Of a stretch of DNA of 64,000 bases, positions 31,989-42,199 are shown piece by piece; position 1 is the stretch's first letter; the number at the start of each line of letters is the position of its first letter. The DNA is from Cunninghamia lanceolata (lineage: Eukaryota; Streptophyta; Pinopsida; Cupressales; Cupressaceae). The notes beneath the pieces were generated by a model. That model was not told the origin of the DNA, did not search any database, and was given only the letters and a program-made list of their open reading frames with translations. A program made the translations under genes and the position numbers. Location: contig BSBN01001252.1 in assembly GCA_027924645.1 (NCBI GenBank), positions 485,501 through 549,500 on the forward strand, written 5' to 3'.

Positions 31989-34900
31989 TTATGTAGTAGT
32001 ACTATGAGATGCAATGAATCTAGACACAATTTGAGCAATATCCTCCATTGGTACACTTGTCGCCGCATTAATGGATCCTTCTGCCACTGCCACATCTAAC
32101 TCATAGATGCCAAGTGTCTTCTCCCAGTCATTTATCCAGGACTTATTCGCTCCAAGATGAAATGCAAGTGTGAATATGCTATCCAGCTGACCCTCATCAA
32201 GTCCATCATACTGAAAGTAGAATGCCTTAACTTGTTGTTTCATGTTTTCAATAGTAACATCCCCATAAGGATTACATATTGTTGTCAATGCAGTGTATAT
32301 ATGATTCTCTGTTCTTAGAAGAACACTTCTTATTCTGGACATGTCTACCTCCATTTTATCAACCAGTTGCCCCTTGTTGTGAAAGGAGAAATACCAAGTG
32401 ATGAAGTCATGTGGAGTATCCTGATCAATCACCTTATCATGAATTAGATCCTCTAATGGAGCTTCCATTAAGCTCTTGAGTTGTGGCATGTATTGCTCCT
32501 TGAGAGGTTTGAACTCAGCACATACTTTTAATAAAGCTTGAACTCGATCCTTGAGATTAATGACTCTATCATAAACTTGCACAATTTCTTCAAGGTGAGT
32601 ATATGCCTTTTCTTCTGTCTTTTCTATCCATCCTTTCATCACTTGAGATGAAGTCCTCATATTTTCAACTTGGGATACTGTTTCTTGTGGAAGAATAGAC
32701 GGAGGAATTGGAGTAGCTTCCTTCTGTTGGATAGGATGCATGACTTGCTGAATGTAGTGCTTCAATGTATTAAAATCTTGTTCAATCTTTAACCTAGCTT
32801 CTCTTTCTTGTTTTAACATGATTCGTACACTATTCACTGACTCTTGCAGTTCCTCCTCTACTTGTTCCCTTGTGATTGGACCCATGCCAATAGTAGTCAT
32901 ATTGTAATCCTCAGGTGCCATATCTTCTAAATCCTTGTCAACTCTAGGAACAGCTACATGTACCTCTCTATTTCCAGCAGGATCTTGAGTGATTTTCGAA
33001 AAGACTGTTGCTTTCTTCTTCTGATTATTCTTCTGTGCATCTACAAGCAATTCCTCGACTGGAGCAGGCTGATAAGTTTCTACAATTGTACTTTCCTCAA
33101 TCCTTTGCCTCAACCAAGGTGGAAAAGCAGAAAGATCTTGCTGTCTTTGAACTTGACTGTGTTGTACACGAGCTACTTCCTCATCAGATTCTACTTGACC
33201 TACTTCATCTTGATCAAGAACATCATTTTCCTCAATTATGACAGTTGGACTTGAATGAATCTCCTCGGATGGAATCAAGGCAACTTCTTCTATAACTTCT
33301 ATCTCTTGTATTGGATTCTGAACATCTGAAGCACCTTCCTGTGGATTAGATGAAGTAGATAGATTATTCCTCTTTTGAGGTCTCTGGCTTGATTCTCCTT
33401 GACCTTGACTGGGTCTTTTCCTTTTTCTAGCTGGATTATCACTTTGACCATTTCCACTGTGTTGTGGTCTACTATGTGTACTATGCTGCCCTGGTTCCCC
33501 TTCATCCATCTTGTTGTAAGTAAGAACTCAGCCTTCATCATTCATCTCTTGCAGTAGTTGATTTATACATACTTGTGTCATGGCCAAGACTGGCTTCATC
33601 AATTCTTCTTCGGACACATCCCTTTTTGACTAATCAACTGTATAAGGCAAATCCTTTATCTTATCAAATTCATCTATCAACATAGTATCATCTTCAGTGA
33701 ACTGGTCTGGAATCCTGAATACTTTGGAAGCTCTAACCAAATCCCATGTAAGTCTCGAACTCTGAAGTGTTCGAAGATCATCTTCATCTTGTGCACTGGC
33801 CCAATGGTCTTCCAATTGCTTGACATGCTTAAATTCTCTGTTATATTTCTAGCAAACTTGAAAAGGATCAAAGTTAAGCCTCTTGGTGCCATGAGTTTGC
33901 AAATGATATGCCTGAAGCTCTATCTAAGAATATTCAGCTGCTGCCAATGATGGACACTCTAGATTTTGTCCAAGAAGAAGTGGAAATTGAATCCCGGCTT
34001 TCTTTTTTAACTGTTGGAGCCTGATGAGTTCCAAGAGTTGCCTTGTAACCTCTAACATCACCATCCTGTTGGTTGGATATCTTGGTAATCTGTATGGATA
34101 TGATGTAAACCCTTGGATCCTTATGTAAGTGTACCTTTCATGCTGAGTATACCAGTGTCCATATGCAGAAACGAACTCTCTTGCTGCATTTGACAACCTT
34201 TTATGAAATTCTCCTCTTAGTTTCTTCAGTATGAACATAGCAAACGCATCATTGAACCTTGTATAATGATTGATACTCTTGAGGTGTAACTGAGGATAAC
34301 ACTGATGCGATAAGTACTTATTAGGCCCAATTCCAACCTCTCCTCTTTTGGTCAAACCTGAATAGACTTCATTTCTTGCGAGAAGGTACACTACATAGGA
34401 ACTCATATAAAAAGTCTTGGTCTTAGCAAAATTGATGAACTGCTCATGTATACTCTGACTGATGAGCCCAGCCCAATCAATCATCTTCCCTTTGAGAACT
34501 GACTTGATGAAAGAGTACATCCAAGGTTGAAAGGTAGCAGATTGCGGCATTCCTGTCATTCTATTGAGAAACATAATCAAGTATCCAATTTCAGGATGAA
34601 AATCTGACTTGTGAAACTGCGGAGTATTATTCATATTGAACTTCATAGATGGATTGGCCATCCATTCTCTCTTTATTTCCTGCAACTTTGTCTTTGAATC
34701 AACATTGTATTCTTGCTGACCTTGTTGTATCGAAATACTGATCATCCTCTCCCTAGTTGGAATGTTGAAAGTCTCTCCAACTGCCTCCTTTTGCAAATAA
34801 GCTAATATTGTTTCATCTTTGGCTGTAATTTGTCTTGTATCTACGTCATACTTCTTGACACATTCAATGATCATCTCTGAACAAGGCAAAGCTGGCGGAA

Positions 34901-35114
34901 AACAAGCAGCTTCAATAGCTCCACTCCTCATGATGGCTCGAGCAAGACTACCTCCGTTGGGTTCCTCAAGGACTGACTTGATATCTTCTAAGTTGTTGTT
35001 GCCCATGTTCGTGTCTCCTACATTTGTCCACCTTGAAACGAGCTTTGACTCGGGAATTTTCCCCTTAGCATCCATCCGGATCTTCGCTTGTCTCTCCTTG
35101 GAAGTCATTGCCAT
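31989..35114 (-). pseudogene. N1 ORF, 1,042 codons, four in-frame stops, unknown family
   Basis: One uninterrupted phase from ATG 35114 to 31989 with stops only near 33924, 33862, 33630 and 33530 (TAG, TAG, TAG, TGA) and no frameshift. N-terminal 396 residues are globular (VSRWTNVGDTNMGN, GYLIMFLNRMTGMPQS, KGKMIDWAGLISQSIHEQF, HWYTQHERYTYIRIQGFTSY). The middle is acidic (LIDEFDKIKDLPYTVD). The C-terminal third is low-complexity (KRKRPSQGQGESSQRPQKRN) and then helical or coiled coil (VEEELQESVNSVRIMLKQER). No CCHC, protease, RT or DDE motif was found. The WAGLIS region is faintly like plant transposon accessory proteins, but I do not claim homology. Confidence 0.7.
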
Positions 35115-35118
35115 GATC

Positions 35119-35348
35119 CTGCAAATTTGACGCGAATAAGTAATTTCAAAACAAACAATCTAGACTTTACTTCAGCTACTTTGATGCATTAAATTATGAA
35201 GTTTTGCAAAAATATTATCATCTAGGTTCAAGGAATCTATTAGACTCTACTTATATTCTTAATTCTTACCAAAACTTAGAAAACTTTTAATGCATCTAAT
35301 GAAGGAAAAATAAGAAAATCAGATCAGAAAAATTCAGATTAGACTTAC
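35119..35348 (-). other. Putative leader intron of the N1 ORF
   Basis: On the minus strand, donor GTAAGT at 35348 and acceptor TTTGCAG ending at 35119, five bases before the ATG. The 230 bp between are T-rich, like a plant intron. Confidence 0.5.
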
Positions 35349-35689
35349 TTGATAAGCTGAATTAAATGGATGCCTTCAAAAATTTGATCCAATTCCAAAT
35401 AAAAATGAAATCTGCACTTTGCAAAATACCTGATTGCTGCTCTTTGAAGATAAAATCTGCTCCTCAAAAATGATTCTGCTCCTTAAAATGATTAAAATGA
35501 CAGCAACAGCAGGTATAAATACACAATCAGCTTTAAAAAACTCCTCAAGCACTTAGGCCGACCTCATTAAATGAGGTGGAAAACATTTAATTTTGTTTGA
35601 TTTTATTGAATATGACTCACATTTCAATGCACACCTTGTGTTTTTCAAGAATTACTAGACGAAATAATTAAATGTTTTCACTTCCTCTT

Positions 35690-36960
35690 AGGGCACATTA
35701 GTTGGGGTTTCCGAAATCTTCTAGGTTGAGCGCTTTAGTTGGATGCTTGGAGATCTTCTTTTTGTTGAGTTAGCGATTGAAGCATGATGAATTCCTGTTG
35801 AAACTAAACCTCTTAACATGCTCTCAACTTCCCCTCTAGAGGATAGCGCATTGGATGGGGTATTCAAATTCCTCTAGATTGAGCGCACTAGTCAAAGGTC
35901 TTGAAGATCTTCTAGATGAGCGCATTGGTTTGAGGTAAATGAATCTTCCTGAAATTTTCCTTTCAAAACTCCACTGTTTACTCTCCTCTACAAGGTCGCA
36001 TTGGATGATGATTTGTAAATCTTCTGAAATTCGCATTGGATAAAGGTTTGAAATCCCCTTACTTTTGCAAAATGGATCAAGTTTGTGACAACTCCTAGGT
36101 TAAGCGCTCCAGTTGAAGGGTGAAGGATAGTATGTGGTTTGATTCCTGCTTTCCTTAAGCGCTTTGGATTGATAATTTGAAATCTCCAAAAACAAACCTT
36201 ATACTCTTCCTCATGTGTGGCGCATTGGTTGCCACTTTTGATTTCTTCCTTGTATGGCGCATTGGATAGGGAATAGAGAATCCTCTTAAGAATTCGCCTT
36301 GGATAAGGATTTGCAATCCTCTTGATTTTTACATTGAAACCTCTTTCCCTTATCTACCTCCTATCAAAAGGATCTTCCTTACTAAGTTTTGGCGCACTAC
36401 TTCATCACATTAGAATCTTCTGAAAATTGATTTAAACCTTATGATGAACCTCCTTCCAAGTGCTTAGAATCTATCTCCATGATGTCGCATTGGTTGAAGG
36501 ATTGGAGATCCTCTAAAATTCGCATTAATATATAACAAATCTCGACCAAAATCCCTCCTCCTTAGGTCGCATTAGATAGGCATATTGATTTCCTCTAAAT
36601 TTCGCATTGACTTACTTGACTCAAGCGCTTTAGATGGATGTTTAAAAGTCTTCCTTTTCCTTCACCATGATGTTTTAGTTTGGGCGCATCACTTAATCAA
36701 TTGAAATCCTCAAGACTTAGTGCATTACTTCAAGCCCTTAAAATCTTCTAAAAATCGCATCACTTGAAGGCTTGAAATCCTTCAACATTTTCGTCTCCCT
36801 TATCTTTCCAAACTAGCACTTTAGATGGGCGCATTGGATCACCAATTGAAAATCCTCATCTTGCTTTGTAATTGAAAACGCCTTTTCATCACGATTTTGC
36901 ACCGCTTAGATGCCCTGTCGCACTAGATGAACTTTTGGAATCCTCTGGAAGAGTCAGGCG
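35690..36960. repeat. Degenerate GCGCATTGGAT repeat block in N1
   Basis: More than a dozen diverged units of 40-70 bp, each with (G/T)CGCATTGGATG or GCGC(T/A)TTAG plus a TTTGAAATCCTC-like half. It lies in the leader side of N1, upstream of the leader intron. No coding capacity. Confidence 0.6.
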
Positions 36961-36982
36961 TTTTTCAGGGTCATGAGGATAA

Positions 36983-37051
36983 AGGTATATTGGAAAATAT
37001 ATTTAAGTATAAGTTGAGTTTCTTATACTTTAAATATTTTTCAATATACCT
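36983..37051. repeat. Long imperfect hairpin in N1
   Basis: Inverted repeat of about 30 bp per arm: AGGTATATTG...AAGTATAAG and CTTATACTT...CAATATACCT, with a loop of about 9 nt. Confidence 0.7.
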
Positions 37052-37442
37052 TTCAGGATGTTTGAGATAGGTCTCGAATCCACCGGATTTAACATGCAAA
37101 ATCTAGAATTTGGAGGATTCACCAGATTTCAGAGTTAGTCAATTTTTCAGGATTTTTAGGATTTTAGGCTCCAGACTTAGTCTTTTCAGGGTCTCAAACA
37201 TACTTCAGGATTGATCTCAATGTTCATTATCTGGATGGGATTTGATCAAGATTTCTCATCACTGCAAGTTCACCTGCCTCCTAATCATGAACCAAAGATC
37301 TTAGAAGAGGAAATCATTACCGGATCGGCAGAGGAAGATAACCCAGGATATCATCAAAAAATCTCATTGAAAACACAGAGCTCCAAAAAAGGGGGGTCCC
37401 TATTTCTAATGGGGTGATGTGTGATTTCGTCACAACAAGTCT

Positions 37443-38158
37443 AAGTGCGAGTTTGGCATGACCGAGCTCTTGTATCTTTGTCACATTATCAGCTCTGAGG
37501 GTGTTAGAGTTAATCCCAAGAAGATTAGAGCAATCCTTGATTGGCCTCCACCCACGAATCTCTCACAGCTCAAGGGATTCTTTAGTCTTTGTGGTTTCTA
37601 CAAGAGGTTCGTCAAAGAGTTCTCACAGGTAGCTGCCCCACTTACAAAGTTGACCAAGAAGGGGGCATTTGTTTGGTCTAATGATGCACAACAGTGTTTT
37701 GATCAGTTCAAGCAGATAATGAGCACCTGCCCAATATTGGCTATTCCTAATTTCTCCGAGCCATTCCAGTTGGATTGTGACACTTTCAAAGAGGGAGTAG
37801 GTGCAGTGTTGATGCAGGACAAGCATCCCATAGCGTTTGAGAGTAGGAAACTACGGGCTATCGAGAGAGGTTACAATATTTATGATAAGGAGATGCTAGC
37901 TATTATGCATGCTTTAGCCAAATTCAGATAGCACTTGGTGGGAGGCAAGTTTATTGTTAAGATTGATCACAACAACCTCAAGCATTTCCTAAATTAGAGA
38001 GACCTCAATGATGGGCAGTAGAAATGGGTGAGTAAGTTGCAGGCTTATGACTTTTTCATAGTCTATGTCAAGGGGAAGAAAAATATTCTAGCTGATGCAT
38101 TGTCCCGAAGACCACATTTGTGTTCCTTAGTGGAGATTTCAGCTGATTGGAAAGAGTG
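37443..38158 (+). pseudogene. C-terminal RT and RNase H of element E
   Basis: Continues the RT after N1: KCEFGMTELLYLCHIISSEG, VNPKKIRAILDWPPPTNLSQ, LKGFFSLCGFYKRFVKEFSQ (RT thumb/connection). RNase H begins about 37760 with FQLDCDTFKEGVGAVLMQ, where DCDTF replaces the usual DAS first catalytic region, then PIAFESRKLRAIERGYNIYD and KEMLAIMHALAKFR. A TAG at 37929 is followed by KIDHNNLKHFLN and the usual RNase H end (ILADALSRRP), with two more stops. All landmarks are in order, so only point changes inactivate it. Confidence 0.9.
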
Positions 38159-39319
38159 AATTTCAGCAGAAAATGCTAAGGATCAGTGGGCTACAGGTAT
38201 TATAGAGGGTACCATCCAGCAAGATAGGTACACCGTTTTAAATGATCTCACCATTTACAAAAACAAGATATTGTTTGTACCAAAATCCGAGGTTAAGAAG
38301 AAGATTTTGAGGGCTTTTAATAATGTTCCTATGGCTGGTCACCACGGGTATTTCAAGACTTATAGGCAGATCCGGGAAATATTTACATGGAAAGGACTCA
38401 AAACAAAGGTACTTAAAAATGTTTGTGAGTGCCCTACTTGTCAGCAAAATAAGCACAAGCATTCTTATCTTGTTCATTTATTACAGTTCGCAATCAGAAG
38501 TGGGAATGCATCTCCATGGATTTTATTACAAGGTTGCCTAAGGTCCAAGGTAAGGACTGTATGTTCCTTGTGGTTGATAGATTGACAAAATTTGCCCACT
38601 TCTTTGCTATTTTAGCCACATACACAGCAACACAGGTTGTTGATTTGTTCCTCAGAGAGGTATTCAGGCTTCATGGGTTGCCTAGGAGTATAATGAGTGA
38701 TAGGGGCAACAAGTTCCTAAGTCATTTTTGGTAGGAGCTGTTCAGGTTGAGTGGGACTGAACTCACTCCTAGTACTAGTTATCACCCACAGACGAATGGA
38801 CAAACTGAAATTGTTTAACAAGTGGGTGGAAGGATACCTCAGGAACTACATTGCAGGGCAGCAAAAGGCCTAGGTTAAGTGGCTCCACCTTGGTGAGTAT
38901 TGCTACAACACCACTTACCATATGTCCATACAGATGTCACCATTCATGGCACTATACAGCTACGAGGCATCCAACTTCTTAGATTTTCTATTTGGGGACA
39001 GTAGAGTGCCTAAGGCAAAGGACTTGCTACAAGAGAGGCAAGATATCATGAAATCCTTGAAGGAAAACCTCTAGAAAGCTCAGAATCAACAGAAGCAATA
39101 TGTAGATCAACATCGAGTTGAGCGTTCGTTTGAGGTTGGTGACATGGTCTATTTGATATTGCAGTCTTATAGACAGTCGACTCTCAAGAGGACTAGTGCA
39201 GAGAAGTTAAGGCCACGATATTACAGCCCATTCAGAGTTTCCCGACGGGTTGGGGAAGTAGCTTATGAGTTAGAGTTGCCGACAAAGAGCAGAGTTCATA
39301 ATGTTTTTCACGAGTCTTG
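38159..39319 (+). pseudogene. Integrase of element E (broken)
   Basis: Zinc-binding domain about 38335-38450: GHHGYFKTYRQIREIFTW and ECPTCQQNK (HHCC). Catalytic DDE core: VVDRLTKFAHF (first Asp, about 38575), MSDRGNKFLSHFW (second Asp, about 38697), YHPQTNGQTEIV (Glu, about 38808). Frameshifts near 38480 and 38730 and several stops interrupt it. The C-terminal part FEVGDMVYLILQSYRQSTLK and YYSPFRVSRRVGEVAYELEL (39130-39280) ends at HNVFHESC where N2 is inserted; the chromodomain follows at 50385. Integrase would insert the cDNA into chromatin. Confidence 0.88.
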
Positions 39320-39927
39320 TGTAATGTCCCCATTTTGAGCTAAGATATATTTTTCTAGTTTGAGCTTGTTTCTATACATGGAGAACCGGAAAGTTGGCTC
39401 AACTAGTATTTTCCTTGAGTTTTATTATGTGAATAAAATAGAAAATGGAATCTTTAATTGCATTTTCTTCTAGTCTATTTTTATGGAGTTTTGTGTGGAA
39501 TAAGGAATTGCTCCAGGTGGGACCTATTTGTCATCAAAAGCCAGCGTGGGAGGAAGATAGGTCCAAGCTATTCAAATATTTTAAATGGCTATTCCAAGAG
39601 GATCAACTATCGTGTTGAGTGCAAAATTTATTGGTAAAAATGTACACAACGTCATTGGATCATGTGCCATGAGAAGGATCGATGCAAGAGAGAAGTAAAG
39701 GCATTTAAAATTATATTTGTGCATTCAAGGGAGAGCCAACGGCTATGAGGATCAATCGATCCAATACAAGACAATTTTAAGTGCTAGCAAGATAATTTTA
39801 AATGCTATAGAGGATCGACGCCATGAGGAGATCATTTGCCCGAGTCAAAGATTCAAAAATAATGATTTTTAATGCCAAGCAAGGGATCGACGGCCAAGGT
39901 AAAGAAGAATGATTTTAAATGCAAATT

Positions 39928-42052
39928 TGTCATGTCCCCAATTCCGGAATGATGTTACATGGAGGTAATTGGTTAGCCTATCATCTATTCCCGTAGGCTA
40001 ATGGATTGGTAAGGGAATAATTGGCTAGTTGAGTGGGCTTCCACACATGGAGATTTGGAAAGTTAGCTTAACTAGTATATGTGAGCTACATGGAAAATGC
40101 AATATTAAGATTGTGTTTTCATTTATTTGAATTTGAATTTGAGTTTGACAAATACGGAGGGAAAATGAAATCTTTAATTACATTTTCTCTAATCTATTTT
40201 GTATGGAGATGTGTAATTATGGATAGCTCCAGGTAGGACCTATTGATGAAGGAGTTTTTGACAAGTCAAAATGGGCCCAATTCAAATTTAATATCAAGCC
40301 ACATGGATCGATGCATGAAGAATATCCAATGTTCTTTCATATGAGTCTTGTTTATAGAGCCAATGTCTATGCTAAAGAGGGTTCGATTTGCATTGAGGAA
40401 TGCAAAGCTCATTCGCCAAGTAGAAGACATTTAAAATTGCAAGTGTGTGGTATCCAAAGCCTAAAGGGGAGCGATCAAGAAGTTGAAATTATTTAATTTG
40501 TTGCATAGCAATTTTAAATGCAATGATACCCTTGCATGGAGTGGCGGCGATCATGCATGGAGCGGTTATGTGAGGTAAAAAGCATTTAAAATTATATTGT
40601 TTGATATATTAAATGCTAGCATTCTTGTATGAAGTGGCGGCGGTTAAGGAAGGATCTATTTTAAATGCAAAACAAAAACAAAATTAAATGATTGTTGCTG
40701 ACCGTCCAAGAAGGGAGATGATTTTAAATGCTAGCTCCTTCATCAAATGCATTCGCACTAGCATTAAGAGGTTCGATTGGGTAGTTTGGAGGTTTTTAAA
40801 TGCAAATTGGCATCATTTAATGCAATCGCCCAATCATTGCAAGTACTAGTTGGAGGTTAGAAGGATTTTAAATGCATTTCAAACACAAAATTAAATGCAT
40901 GTAGCTGATCGCCCAAGCAAAGAAGAAGATTTTAAATGATTGCAATCTCAAAATTCAATGCAAGTGTCATAGGCCAAGCTTAAGGAGGATCGATCCATAA
41001 AGGAGGAGCAAAATTCATTTAAAATAATTAAAAATTATTTTAAATGAAAGCATTTCAAGTGAGATCATTCAATATTGTTCCATTTCCTTAATTTCTATTG
41101 ATGGATTTCAAAATGCATTCCAAAATTGCCAAGAGAATGGACATCAAAGCTTGAAGAGTTTAAATAGATGACTTGAGCTTCATTTTGGAATGAATTATGC
41201 TATGGTATGTTTTCTTTTATTATTGTTTATGACTGAAAATTCCGATTTTCTAGTTATTTTTCAAGGAGATGTTCCCTTGAGTGTTGTGGTGATGATCCCA
41301 TAACAATTTGTGAGATGTTGTCATACAGATTTCATCATTGGATTACATTTGCAGGTTATTTGAAGAAGTTTGGAAGTGACATTGATATCTAATTGAAGCT
41401 CTTGGTGAAGAGGATTGACTACCAAGGTAGTTGAGTGAATTTGAAACACATTCTAGATGGTATTTTCATATTTTGCAGGGTCTGATTTTGCAACAGCAGG
41501 GTTCTGATTTTTATAACAGCAACTTTACATTGGAATTTCAGGGCTTTTTAGGTGAATTTGATCAAGGGTTTGAAGATTGAAGAGTGGTTCTTGATAGAAG
41601 ACATTCCTATGCATCCATAGAATGCATTGGGAGGAGTTATTTCATGATATTTCATTGTAAACCCTTGGCTGGGCAAACATTACACTTTCAGCAGTCATAT
41701 CAGCATACAGAAAGTTGACATCAGAATTTTATTGAAGCTCTTTCAAGGGTATTTTGTGTCCATTTGATAGCCATCATCATTCTAGAGGCTTTGGGCTATA
41801 GTTGTATGCAAAGTTTGATGTATTTGGGCTTCCAATTGATTTGTAATTAAGTCTGATATAAAATCAGACATGGATTGAAATAAATTCCAGCCACTTGACA
41901 TTTCATGTTTCATTTTCATATATGCAAAGTTGATGTGAGTTTGATGTGCTACAATTCCTTATTCATTTGGTGAAGCTATTTAATTGACGTGTGCAAGAAA
42001 TCTTATCTAAATTTGCAAAAAAATTCAGTCATTTCTAGAAGGGTCTTTTACA
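39928..42052 (+). mobile_element. Solo LTR S2 inside N2's 5' LTR
   Basis: TGTCATGTCCCC to GGTCTTTTACA, 2125 bp, exact target duplication AAATT (39923-39927 and 42053-42057). The uninterrupted N2 3' LTR reads through this site. Related to N2's own LTR (same TCTCTTACA-type end). U3 palindrome at 39973-40001. Confidence 0.9.
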
Positions 42053-42199
42053 AAATTTTATTTATTAAATATTTGCATATGGAGCGGTTGAGGAATTCAA
42101 ATGCCAATATCAATGTGGTTGTGATCGCCCAAGCCTACGAATGATATTCAATGCAAAATGAAGATATTAAATGAATGTATGCAAGCAGCTGTGGCCTAT

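Larger units (their letters stand above)
30968..37437 (-). mobile_element. N1: non-autonomous element with a 1,042-codon frame
   Basis: 6470-bp insertion in E's RT, bounded by the exact duplication AGTCT (30963-30967 and 37438-37442); removing it restores the reading YAKES/KCEFGMTEL. Ends are TGTTG...CAACA, but beyond those five bases the left end (TGTTGATGATTG) and right end (minus TGTTGTGACGAAATC) differ, and no second copy of either was found inside, so ordinary LTRs are not visible. It carries one broken ORF on the minus strand with a leader intron, no gag, RT or integrase. Class unresolved. Confidence 0.8.

Noticed and set aside
35690..36960. CRISPR-like array in N1
   Set aside because: Units are degenerate and of variable length without constant repeats and unique spacers, and the genome is plant nuclear.
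29800..39319. Endogenous pararetrovirus (caulimovirid) instead of a Ty3 element
   Set aside because: There are LTRs with target duplications, an integrase with HHCC and DDE and a chromodomain; pararetroviruses lack these.
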